From contig VWPU01009590.1 in assembly GCA_013398955.1 (NCBI GenBank), positions 66,822 through 130,821 of the forward strand: 64,000 nt of DNA, in the 5' to 3' direction. A program made the translations under genes and the position numbers. This DNA comes from Callaeas wilsoni (taxonomy: Eukaryota; Chordata; Aves; Passeriformes; Callaeidae). Below the pieces are notes generated by a model. It worked only from the letters and a program-made list of their open reading frames with translations, was not told the origin of the DNA and made no database searches. Shown here piece by piece: positions 1 through 10,862 of this stretch (positions within the stretch are counted from its first letter, which is position 1; every line of letters starts with the position of its first letter).

Positions 1-3000
1 TTAAAATTATAAATTCTATAGACTCAAATATAACTATATGATTTTTTTGGGGGTAAGAGTACATATGTGTGTTATAAAGATTGTTGGGGTTTTTTAAGAG
101 AAAGAATAAGGTATATGAAATTTTGGGGTTTTTTTGAAAAGGTAAAAGCAAAATGGCTCTATAAATTTGCCTTTGAGAGTACTTTAATAAAGACTGATTT
201 TATGCCACTGCTTAGGACAAATTGCCTCCAAAAATTCTAATCTTGAATTCTAAGAAAATGTAAAAAGAATGGGAAAAAAAAGATGCACTTAAACTATTCA
301 TTAAAGTTTTACATATTCCCTCAGACTCCTCACCCAAAATTTGAGCTTAAGATCACATCTGCTATTATTATTATTTTTCCCTTTCCACCAGTTAGCTCTT
401 TTTTTGAATGCAACTAAAATTTCATGTTTTCATTTTTACACATTCGTGTTTGATATGTGTAGATTCAAAATGTAAAGTATATAAAACATATGTTCTAAGC
501 TTTTAAATATTTTTTTAAATTTTAAATTAAAACAACATTTCCTCATTTTGGAGTGATGGATACGCAGGGTAAGGAATAAGTGATGAACCATCACTAATGC
601 TTTAGGCAAGAGTGTATTGATGTGTTGACATAAGCTGTAAAAAACCAATACTTTAATTGTGTCTCTTTTATAATATAACATGAGTACAAGTTCTTTTTAC
701 TGGTGAAAAAATTTGTGACACCCACAGAGAAAAGAAAATTGTCTAATAGCATGGGCTGTTAAGGAAAATGTTGAAAACTATTGTAGAACAAGGCAGTTTT
801 ATTCTTCCCTCTGAATATGCCTGTTGTAGTCAGGTCACCTCTCCTGCTGCAGAATGCATGTAAGATGATCAGGAGGACCCTGAAAACTAAGGCTTTGTTG
901 TGACATTGGGAATTTTCTGAATTAAGAAATTTAGAAATACTGAAAAGCTTCCTTCTTTTAAGAAAAAAGCTTTGCATTTTGGCAGGGAGAGGATGGACCA
1001 AGAGGAAGGTAGAGGATAATTCTTGAAACACACACAAAAAGGCTGATGCAGCAGGAAAAAAAGGACAGTCCAACAGTTAAGGTCTCCCATTCCCTCAAAT
1101 TTTCCTAGTGATTGCAGGTCAAGCTTCCAAACAAGAATTACTGTCACTGAAAATTAAAATCTGCGAGTAATACTTTTCTTTCTTCACCTAGACTACAGGA
1201 ATAATATACATTGCCTTCATTGAAGACAGTAAAAATTTGTATGTGTTCATATGCAATATAAATTGGGACATAAATCTTAGAGTTTTCTGGGTTCTGACAG
1301 TAACCTGAGGGCAGGGTCTCAAAGCCACTGTCTCCATCCTGTCCTCAGATCCTGCTGCTCCAGTCCACACATCTCACAGGCTCTCTATCAGCCCTGTGAA
1401 AATGGCTGTGGACTTCTGCTCCTCAGTCACTTCTGTGATACTGTGTTCCATGGTGCTGAAAATTAGGGGTGAGCAAGAATTTCACCACTTTCTGACTCAC
1501 TGAAGTTGCACATGAAAGGCACAGAGACAGAGCACCAACAGGCTAGCCAGTGCACAGACCTCCAGAAAGCTTAGCTTCTCCTTAACTAACCAGTATACAG
1601 GATGGTCAAACACATACTCTGTCACTTCAGGTTCTTGTGGTCCCCACAGCACCCAGGCAAGAGGAATACAAAAAATATAGATTTTCTCAATTCAATAAAA
1701 TCTCTATATTTAGTTCAGGCCTTGCTTGATTTAAAAAAAATAAACAAAACACATAGAGGAGAGCAAGTGGGGAAAAAAGAAAAAGGGATATGAAATGAGG
1801 TGTTCTTGGTTATCCCTGGATAAGTTACTTAAAGTAATGTAAGAGAAAAGAACCCTTCTCTCCTCTGCTCCTCTTAATGATGCAGGACATTGTATAAGTC
1901 CTTCCTTGTCCTATGAAAGCTGCACAAGTACTTACAGAGACCCTTACCAAACTTACAAATTACATTTTATAAATATGCTCCTATTACCTGGTTTAAGTGT
2001 ATTTTCTCTTACTACTATATCTGTTCTAGCACACCTTTCCAATGTCCTTGGAAAAAGCCAACTAAGATTAGGAACAGAATTTTTCATATTTTATTTTCTA
2101 GTTGGTGATATGGCAATTGATGATGCAGTTTTGCTTCCAGATTTCAGCTTCTAAAATATTGAAACTGATAGTCAAAACTGTGAACATGTAGTCCTTCTGC
2201 ATTGTGAAATATTTCTACCTTATAATAACAGGATACATGTCATGGCATTATTTTCCCTACTTCTTTTAGGTGAAAAATTTTAGACATAGTTTCCTAATAT
2301 GATATTGTGGATACACTATAAAACCACCTTACAAATAGTATTTGACAAGCGTTTGTGATAAGAAACAAATGGAAGCAAAATGTCACATCTTAAATGTTTT
2401 GTAGAAATCTTTAAATAATTCTTTAACGTCTGTGAAAAATCAAATATTGGTATATACTTTTCTCCCACGCCTACTTCTCTCACAATCTAATAACATGTAT
2501 TGTACTTTGTCTGCTATGTGTATCTTTCATTTTGGTCAGAGCCTTTAATCCTCCACTTTTTATATAAAATACCATACCCATACTGTAGTAGGTTAGGATT
2601 GATTGGCAAGTGCATATAATTTTGGCTTCAGTAGTGGAGTATGTTTTACAGTTGCTAAAAATGCACAACCTTGAAAATAAAGAAGCGGTGCCCTTTCTCT
2701 GGGATAAAAGGATCGTATCAATTGGTTCGTTTCCTTGGCAAAATGAAATAAAAGGCTTCTGTTAACAAAGAACACTTCCCAAAATGCTGCTGGAGGAAGA
2801 CTTTTTAACTAGATAACACTGCACCAATGAGAAAATCAAATGAGGTAAAAGCAGAATTTTAGGGAATGTTCCCCTTTCAACCTCACTCTATATTCAGTCA
2901 TGTATAGAAAAGATAAAAGAGAAGAAAGAAATAACTATGAATTTTTGCCAATATTTAGAAAAGTTAAGAGTTTTGTGAAACGAGTAAGTTGGTGAACATG

Positions 3001-3657
3001 AAAGACATGTTGGATCCTCCTAATTAAATATTCTGCACCTCAGCCTCTGTTATTTCAGTTTCAATTTCTTTCATGGGCAATAACATTTAAATGTAATTCT
3101 GATTCTTTTACTCTGGATTACTGGTGAATTCTGCTTTACTCAAATGCCTTATGGCTGGTAAGGGGTCATAAAGAGCAGAAAGAGATTCAAAGTCATGATG
3201 TAAGTTCAGGTTTCCGTGGCAGGGGAGGAGCTGTGGTTTAGACACCTCGTTCAGCTCTGACGCAGATGTGCAATAGCACGCTGCTCCTTCTGTTACATGC
3301 TGGGCATTACTGGCAGGCAGAGATGTTCCAGCTCAGAGTGTAAATGTGCAAGGGCAACCAGGCATCATGCATAGACAAACATCCTGGCTAATCAGGGGTG
3401 ACAGAACACATTCACACCCTCCAAGGGTTGCACTCATGGACTTTACAAGAAAAAGCACCCGGGAATGTGGAACTAAGCACATTCCCTGTCCTCAAAAAGG
3501 CCAGGGAATGGTTATTATTACCCCACCAGCACTGGCACCCTCTACTGCTTTTTCTCAGTCACTTATAAAGCTCTTCAGCCTTCTCTCTCTTTGGAAACTT
3601 CTATTATTGAGAAGACTCATTCCTAATGTGTAGGGAATTACTTCACCCTTTTACCTA
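1..3657. other. Anonymous AT-rich non-coding stretch
   Basis: No gene or recognisable repeat family is visible here. Open frames are 104 codons or shorter, lie on both strands, and resemble no protein I know. The first 140 bases carry several T-run/G-run alternations of the TTTTGGGG type, too irregular to call a repeat. A slightly GC-richer patch around 3200-3350 has no identifiable content. Confidence 0.6.
3653..3657. repeat. Left target-site duplication of solo LTR copy 1
   Basis: The five bases accta directly precede the TG at the LTR start. The five bases after its terminal CA (4986-4990) are gccta, so four of five match. A 5-bp duplication with TG...CA ends is typical of ERVL-like (class III) elements. 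The single mismatch fits an old insertion. Confidence 0.6.
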
Positions 3658-3831
3658 TGTGTTGGTTTAACACAGCCTGGTTTTTTGGTGGGGGTGGGGG
3701 AAGCCACAGAGGCAGCTTCTGAGAGAAACAGCTCAAAGCTTCTACTATGTCCAGCAGAGCCAATCCCTGACAGCTCTGAAGATGGGCATGCTTCTAGCCC
3801 AATTAGAGAAGTTGGTAACACCTCTGTGATG

Positions 3832-3840
3832 ACATATTTA
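3832..3840 (+). promoter_or_regulatory. TATA-like box of LTR copy 1
   Basis: The sequence acatattta sits about 175 bases into the LTR and is followed by an A-rich run. The same block, preceded by cacctctgtgat, recurs in copy 2 at 22212-22220. Conservation in both copies supports its being the U3 core promoter. Confidence 0.5.
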
Positions 3841-4792
3841 AGAAGGAAAAAAAAAGCATGTGGACTTTTCCTCTGCCCAGGGGTGATGAGGCGGCCACTG
3901 GGGGCCATCTCAGCATGGCTTGGGCCTTGCAGCCTGCGCCACAGCCAGCCAGTAGCAGGGGACATGGAGAGCAATTCCCTGAGGTGGAGCCCAGAGGAGA
4001 TCAACCCTTCAGTGCGGCAAAGTCTTGCAGAAATCTTTGAACTGGTGGAATTGTTGGCAATGATACTTACAAGCAGCAGGGTTTTACCTCTTAATTGGAG
4101 AAAGAGGAGGAAATGAGGACGTGTGAGGAGAAAGACAACATGGTGACTCTATGTTCAGTAGAAGGAACAAGGGGAAAGAGGTGCTCCAAACATTGGAGCA
4201 GAGATTCTTCTGCAAGCTGTGGTAAGGACTACAATACAACAAACTGTTTCCCTGTAATTCATGAAGCGCATGGGCAGATGCAGAGATCCACTCACAGGCC
4301 GTGAGAAAAGGTGCTCACACTGGACCAGGTGAATGCTGAAAAGCTGTAATCTCGTAGAACCCAAACAGAGAGAGAAGATCCTTGCTTTCAGAGATAGAGA
4401 AAGAGAGCCCTTGCTTCCAAACTAGAGCAGCTTATCCTTAAAACACTACACCCCATGAACTAAAATAATCCATGCCATGCAGTTTTGGGAAGACTCTTTT
4501 GCCCGTGGGAGAGACTCACATTACAGCAGGTTGGGCAGGACTGCTACTCGTGCAAATCAGAACCACGCTGGAGAAGTTCACAGAGAACTGTATCCCGTGG
4601 GAAGAACCCCATGGTATAACAGAAGAGACGCCTCTCCTTAAGTGAACTGAAGAAAGATTTCGAGTGAAAAACTGACCAAAACTCACACATTCTGTCTCCC
4701 TGCAATGTTGGTGGGAAGGAGGAAGGGGCTGGAGGGGGGGAAAAGGTGCTCTAAATGTTTATTTTAGTTCTCATTATCCTCTTAATTCTGTT

Positions 4793-4798
4793 AATAAA
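4793..4798 (+). promoter_or_regulatory. LTR polyadenylation signal, copy 1
   Basis: An AATAAA hexamer lies about 190 bases before the LTR end, followed by a T-rich stretch and gcctgttttgcc. Copy 2 has the same arrangement at 22919-22924. It marks the end of the R region and confirms the + orientation. Confidence 0.6.
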
Positions 4799-4985
4799 TT
4801 TTTTTCTTTATACCTTTTGGGTTTAAGCCTGTTTTGCCTTTAATGTTTTCTCCTAATCCTTAACTCATGAGCCCTTCAGTTTTTCTTTCCCCCTCCTCTG
4901 CTCAACTATACCAGAGGAGAATGAGTGAATGATCAGGGGTTTTTTTCGTGGGTGCCTGGCTTTTAGCCAGCGTCAAACCGCGACA

Positions 4986-4990
4986 GCCTA
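4986..4990. repeat. Right target-site duplication of solo LTR copy 1
   Basis: gccta follows the terminal CA of the LTR and matches the left flank accta at four of five positions. Confidence 0.6.
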
Positions 4991-7234
4991 AGAGCAAGTT
5001 TCACCCCAATAGTTAGATTAATGGCAAAAAATTTGCAGAATTCATATTTGTGAGAATAGAATGGTGATTACATGCAAGATGTGTCTGGTTTTGTTCTAGA
5101 TTTAATATTTGATCAGAGACACATCACAATTCTCTAGATATAGGTGTTTTCAGAAATTCGAGGCAGAGCAAACCCTGTGCCAGGTGGACCTGCCATACAT
5201 GCTCTGGGTAGAACTTCTGGTGCTCAGCCCACTGTCAGTGCAAAAGGGATTCACCACGTGTCGCAGCATCCTCCCTGTCTGGCTGTGCTTGAGCTCTCCT
5301 TCGCAGATGTCAGCAGCACTCCCCCCATGCACCTCTAACACAACAAAACCGCGTGCTGACCAAGAGGTCTCTCTGTAATGTACAAGCTCTTGCCCTTGTC
5401 TCTAAAGGAATAAATCTCTATGGACAAACAGAATCAGCATCTGTATGGACATGAACACATGGAAGATGGACATATGGACAAACCGAAACAACTGCTGGAC
5501 CAGCAACTAAAATGGAATACTGTTTCTTTACAAAGAAGTTCCATTACATATATTTATTTTAATGTTAATTTTTCAGCGAGTATTTTCCTTAAATAATATA
5601 ATACTTTTCCTATCACGTAAATGAAATATATATGTGTGTCAACAAGAGTAGTTTTTTGAAATGGCTAAAAAGTTGTTTAACCTTTTAGCTTTTCTACAGA
5701 GTCATCAGCATTAGGTGGGCAAAACTATATACATAGACTATGTGGTGTGCTTTCAGCCACAACGGCTGAGTAGAAAAGAATTTTGTGACATGTAAGGAAA
5801 CAAATATGAAGCAAAAATTAATTTACTAACAAGTTTGGGGGGAAAAAAAGCGGAAAACAAGCTACTAACTGTGACTTTTCTAACCATATTTACACTGGAC
5901 TAATTCAAAATAACTTCTCTGTATCCAGTGTTTCAAAATGCATTATACTTTGATTTATTAAAACCCTCAGTACATAAAAAATGTGTACATTGTTCAATTT
6001 ACTCAATTGATGGTTCAATTGATTAGTAAAAGTGTATTCATTAATATTTAAAAATTTTATTTTTCCTAAGCAAGGTTCCTCTCCAACAGGTTTACCCAAG
6101 ATAAACAAATGTGGTTTTAATAACCCACAGGTCTGTACGCATTTAACACAATAATTGTCTTAAAACTTTTAATCTAAATGTCAAATTTAATCTCGTTTTA
6201 AAATGCTGCCTTCCAAACAATACATCCTGACCATCAAAATGTTCTTATTGTGAAGATGATTTCTTCTTCCAAACATTCATTGGGAAAACATATATAAAGG
6301 AAAATAGATCAGTCCTTGAGAAGCTAAATCACTGTTTACATACCAGGAGCTTTATTAGGGGTTATTGTAATCAAGTCACCACATTTTTTAGACACAATAA
6401 AATAAATAAATATAATTTTAGTTGAATCATGCTCATAAATTAATCAATCAATCAATTCAGCTTCTACACTCTTATGATTTTAACAGTATGATTTTATTCT
6501 TACGACTCAATGGTGAAATTAAGGCATACTTTTAGTGACATCTTGGAAAACAAAAATGGGGGAGAATTTTTTTCTCTAAAGTTTGGATTGTTACCATTCT
6601 GTCTTTTGCATCTATCCTGGTTTGTGAAAGAGACCATTTAAGTTTACATTCTGAAGTCTGTCTAATCATTGAAAGTTGGCGTAAGTTATGAGCAATAAAA
6701 AAGTAAATAATATCCAGTCTGAAAGTAGAACTAATTATAAAGCTGTTGCTTGATTAAGGTGTTTATACTGAAAAGCATTAAAGGGATTAGTCTAAAGCTT
6801 TACATCCTGCAGCACAGAATTAATATGCAGGATTTAGATACTCAAATTAATTCAGGTGCACCAAACAATTATATGGAAAAGGAATACTCGACCCAGCTAA
6901 TGGCCACAGTAGCCCACTAAGCTAATTTATATTCATGTACTTATTGACCTCTCTGCACGCTCACAAAAGGACAGTTCTAATGCTAATGTGTGCTTCCAAG
7001 GCTGTCTCCATCTACTGAATCTAATCACAGCCAACTTCAGTGAGAAGACAACAATGTACCCCATGGTTAACATTTTGCTCCAATGAAATGTTTCCTGAAG
7101 GACAAATGTGACTCTCTTAGGTCTGTGTGTACACAGTGGTCTAAATTATGATCTTGGATGCAACAATGAATTGCTGCCAGTGAGAGAAGCCTCAGAATAC
7201 ATACTTGAGAGGACCTGTTACAGAGTATGCACAC
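4991..7234. other. Non-coding stretch with a CpG-richer patch and AT-rich conserved-looking sequence
   Basis: No gene is supported. 5140-5400 is GC-richer than its surroundings and has short overlapping open frames in several phases (89 codons at most), none recognisable. 5419-5484 has several spaced TGGACA copies. A short AATC run lies at 6441-6457. 6725-7030 is repeat-free and dense in TAAT cores (see findings). Confidence 0.5.
6725..7030. promoter_or_regulatory. Candidate conserved non-coding element, TAAT-rich
   Basis: This repeat-free segment packs many homeodomain-type cores into about 300 bases: ctaattataa near 6731, gggattag near 6782, ttaatatgcag near 6829, aaattaattcaggtg near 6844, aacaattatatgg near 6865 and gctaattta near 6920. 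The density resembles vertebrate developmental enhancers. No alignment was possible, so this is only a candidate by composition. Confidence 0.25.
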
Positions 7235-7450
7235 ATAATACAAAAACAAACAAGCTAACAAACAAAACCACGCACACAAAAGCAAACAAACACACACAAC
7301 CCCCCACCCCCCCCAAAAAAAACCCAACCAAAAACAACAAAGCAAATAAAACCCACAAAAACCCAAACAGGCAAACAAAAACAAACAAAAAACAAAATCA
7401 TAACAAAACCAACCAACCAAAAAAAAACCCAAAAAAACAACCTGCCTAAC
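7235..7450. repeat. A/C-only low-complexity tract (degenerate CAAA-type)
   Basis: About 215 bases are almost entirely A and C on the + strand, built from irregular AAAC, AACC and CA units. It contains a C6-A-C8 run at 7300-7314. Its complement is T/G only, which creates spurious frames of 168 and 111 codons on the minus strand and 113 on the plus strand, rich in Phe/Gly/Leu/Cys or Lys/Asn/Thr/Pro. These should not be annotated as genes. Confidence 0.9.
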
Positions 7451-9984
7451 AAAAAAATCCCATAAACCAAAACCCAAGATACACTGGACAGTACAGGCAA
7501 CAATGTGTGGGCTGCTGTGAACATGACATAAAAGAGGAGAAGGAGGTGTAAGAAATATATCTCTAGTATGCAACTCCTATCTACACACACCGAAGCAAAT
7601 TAAAGCATTAAAATAAAGTAATATATAAGGATATATAATAAGGATACACTTAATAACACAGACTTTGCAAAAGCTCTGTCATAAATGGGATCAGGCTGCT
7701 TTAATAACAACTGCCAGATGGATGTGTGACCTTGTGGAAAGATGTTTGCTGAACTCATAAGCAAATAAAGAACAAGAGTTGATTTCAGGAAGAACTTACA
7801 AAGCCTGTTTACAGGATTCAGATCCTCAGCAATCACAAATAGGCTTTATCAAGCAAACAGAAAAACAAACAAAACCGTTTAAGTCTGGGTTTATATAACC
7901 ATCAAAAGGGAAACACAGCACTGGAAGAGACAAATAAAAATCCTACATCCACTTTACAGCTAAGACTTAAGAGAATGAAGAAAATTTTTAGGGTACAGAA
8001 GTAAGAAATTGCAGACAAATTCATGGATTCTATTTGGAGGGGTCACTTAGAGACAATCCTAGTGCTGTGTCAGAGCAATGTTGACATGCTCTGGTGGGAA
8101 GAGACCAGAAGAAGCCCTCAATTGATTCTCTCAGAATCTGGACCTGTCCAGAGCAACCAGGCTAAGCAAGAGTGGCAGCCCTAAGCTCAGAAAGTAAGGA
8201 ACACCAGAATGGGGAGAGTAACAAACTCTTCATCCTGATCTGCCTAGCATTGACTGTCTTCCCTCTTTACCTCATAGGGGACAGCTTAGCAACGGAAAGA
8301 GAAACAAGCATCCATAGGCCTAAAAATCTTTTGACTGATGAACAATTTGGGTTTTTTTAATCCTGACACTATACTTAACCTTCTTATGGCTCTGCAATAT
8401 TTTTTTTTTCATTTTCAACAGCACAAAAATAATTAAGTTTCAGTATTCTTCACTTTGTTCAGGGATGAAAAATGCCTGGCTTGCACCTCTTTGCTTGAAA
8501 GCTTTGGGTCTTCAGGTCCAAGGTTTCAGATGTCAAATCATGAGACAACTGAGCTCTTATTGCTCTAATATGTATTCTTCTGAGAGCTTTCTTACCCCTG
8601 GAAAACATACTCAAGCTTCTCCCCAGATGATTCCCCCTTCTGTAATTCTTCTCCTCCTTAAAAAAGGAGTCATTATGACAAAATCAGGAGCTAAAACACT
8701 TATTTTATAGTTTTCAGAAATAACCTCACTTTTTAGATCACTTGTGCAGTATGAACTTTTTTGCTCTTTACAATTCTGTGTTCTATTACGTTTATGCTCC
8801 TTTGGATTCTTAGTTACCACCAAAGTAGTCCTGACATTTGGACTAAGACATTCTTTGCACAGCAAATCCAGCTTGTTTTGTTTTTGGTAGTCCTCTGAAT
8901 CTCTATTTTTCCTGTCCCACACCAAGTCACCAACATGTTTTTTTTCTTTTATCAGCAACTTGACTCCTCACTCTCTGCAAGATTTGGCTTCCCTGCCTCT
9001 CATCAGCAATGCCTTGAAGTCCCTGGAAATATGAGTTAACATTATATAGTTCTCATAATAATGTTACCAGTCCTCTGGATTACTGTGCTTCATGTAGACT
9101 CATCTATTTAATTCAAAACTGCTGAATATATCACATTCTGCACAGAGCAAAATAAGGCAAATGCTAAAGGTGGCAACCTTCAGATTATCTTCCATTTACC
9201 GACTCATGCTGCTAGCAGATTTAGGACAAGCACTATATGAAATTCCCTTTGGGAGACTTCTTTCAATTGCCTTTTGCGTTTCCAGAGAGTATGAGCTCTG
9301 TCAGAGCTTTTAATTGTTCTACTCTTCTGCCTGGGGTACTTTTTAAAATTACTTTTCATTCCCAATACCATGCAACCAAAAAGCTCTTTCTTTTTCCTTG
9401 TTTAGGCATTCAGAGAAAGGTGTTAAAAGCAAAGGTCACAGAGGACAGCTATCAAAGGCACCAAGTTATCTCTTGCCCAGACTGAAAGCTGAAGAGATTT
9501 TATTTATAGCCACAGTGCTCTTGGTAGCAAACACACATCTTGTCACTCCAGCAAGTTTCATAGAAGGAAAGGTAGACACAGCTGTGTATTCTTACATTGG
9601 AAAAGTCTATCTAATCAATCTTCAACTACCTACAGGGGAACCTACAGAAGATAGATCCAGAGTCTTCTCTATCATGCACAGAAAAATGATCAGAGGCAGT
9701 GGTGTCAATTTGCAACAGCAGGAATAAGTACCAAACCAACAAAAAAAAATAAAGTGGGTTTTTCTCTCATGACAGAGAAGCAGAGAATAAGCACCAAAAA
9801 AGGCTGTTTGGACAAAGCATAGAGATATACAAACTCATCCCTGGTCAATCTGATCTATCCTTGATGCAGGATTTTGGATCAGTAGACCTCTAGAGGCAAT
9901 TTTTAATTTAAATTATCCTACAATAATCTAATAATTATACTTTTTCCAGATCCAAGATCTTATGTGATGAGATCATTATGTAAG
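7451..9984. other. Anonymous non-coding stretch
   Basis: No gene or clear repeat. The longest frames are 109-115 codons (8611-8958 minus; 9398-9727 plus). Neither shows a domain, signal peptide or recognisable composition. Short A-rich tracts such as that near 9738-9752 are the only low-complexity content. Confidence 0.5.
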
Positions 9985-10145
9985 TATAGAGGTGTTAGAA
10001 GGGACCTCAAAAGTCATCTAGTGTCTTTTTCCACCACAGTCTAGGATCTGTTATAAGTTTTCATTTTAGATATTTGCCAGATCTATCCCTAAAGGTAGAG
10101 GGGGGAAACACTTCCCTGTATTCATTTTGTTCTCCTTCCATAGAT
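9985..10145 (-). mobile_element. Possible old CR1 LINE 3'-end fragment
   Basis: The stretch near 9990 reads ttagaagggacctcaaaag followed by tcatctagt. This is the reverse complement of the typical CR1 3' end (gatgacct-rich box, then ggtcccttctaa). The next ~130 bases fit weakly, with acttccctgtattcattttg in the place of the usual cctaggcagcctgttcc box. Strongly diverged. It could also be another old LINE. Confidence 0.4.
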
Positions 10146-10574
10146 TTACACAATCATTCCAGATACAGCCCTCCACTGATTTTATGGTTAACTTTTTTTC
10201 CTGAGATATGATTCATATTGTTTCTCTGCAATCTATCACTGCATTGTCTAGCTAGAAAGGCAGAATTAGATTTTTGAGGAAGGAAACTCTCTTTGTGCAA
10301 TTACAGACACAGGTCTACAAAGGAATGTACAGAACTGTACATCTATTCCTTTTACAAATTTGAAAGTAGACCACTGAATATCGACCAAAATACATATTTA
10401 AAAAATCTCCATTGCACACTTTTGCTGTTTTTTCTACAGGCATGCCCATCTTAAAAGTTATTTTCTTGGTATCCCTTTTGACACAGCTGTGATAACTCTT
10501 GACACAAACACATAGCAGAGGATTCATCCTTTTCTCTCTAAGATAGGCCACTTTTAGACACTTAGGTCTACACG

Positions 10575-10862
10575 CCTAAGTCCATGGATCTCAGAGTCCT
10601 AAGGGAATTGGCTGATATAGTGCCAAGCCACTCTCCATGATATTCAAAATGTCATGCCCATCAGGAAAAGTCTCAGCTGGCTGGAAAAAGGGAAGTATTG
10701 CACCCCTTTCAAAAATGGTAGAAAAGAGGACCCTAGGAATTACTGACCTGTCAACCTCATCTCCTGTGTCTGAGAAGATCATGGAACAGATCGTCCTATG
10801 GATGACATATGGACAACAGGGAAGTAATTCAGGATAGCCAGCAGGGTTTCATGAGGTTGCCT
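10575..10862 (+). mobile_element. CR1 LINE fragment (reverse-transcriptase region)
   Basis: The sequence follows the CR1 ORF2 path: agagtcctaagggaattgg, gtgccaagccactctccatg, then tggctggaaaaagggaag and tgagaagatcatggaacag. The frame at 10637-10837 keeps GWKKGSIAP and EKIMEQIV, matching the WKKGNI.P...GKIMEQIL segment of the CR1 reverse transcriptase. Both ends are truncated: it lacks the catalytic motif and the 3' UTR. A 7-bp inverted repeat (10560-10566 with 10575-10581) sits at its left junction. It is a dead fragment. Confidence 0.85.

Larger units (their letters stand above)
3658..4985 (+). mobile_element. Solo LTR of an endogenous retrovirus, copy 1 (ERVL-like)
   Basis: This 1328-bp element starts TGTGTTGG and ends GCGACA. 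It matches a second copy at 22031-23098 along most of its length, including both ends, the TATA region, the polyA signal region and the last 60 bases. The TATA-like site (3832-3840) and AATAAA (4793-4798) both read on the + strand, which sets the orientation. No gag, pol or env sequence flanks it, so it is a solo LTR left by recombination between two LTRs. It is longer than copy 2 because of about 225 extra bases near 3858-4085. Open frames inside it (143 and 117 codons) span regulatory LTR sequence and are not genes. The family name was not verified; songbird ERVL-type is my inference. Confidence 0.85.

Noticed and set aside
43..140. TTTTGGGG-like runs as an interstitial telomeric repeat
   Set aside because: The runs are irregular, few and do not follow TTAGGG; they are chance T/G tracts.
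3685..4116. 143-codon plus-strand open frame
   Set aside because: It lies wholly within solo LTR copy 1, crossing the promoter box. Copy 2 has a different frame there, so it is not coding.
7067..7573. 168-codon minus-strand open frame, the longest in the window
   Set aside because: It is the translation of the A/C-only tract at 7235-7450. Its Phe/Gly/Leu/Cys/Trp-rich product is a composition artefact, not a membrane protein.
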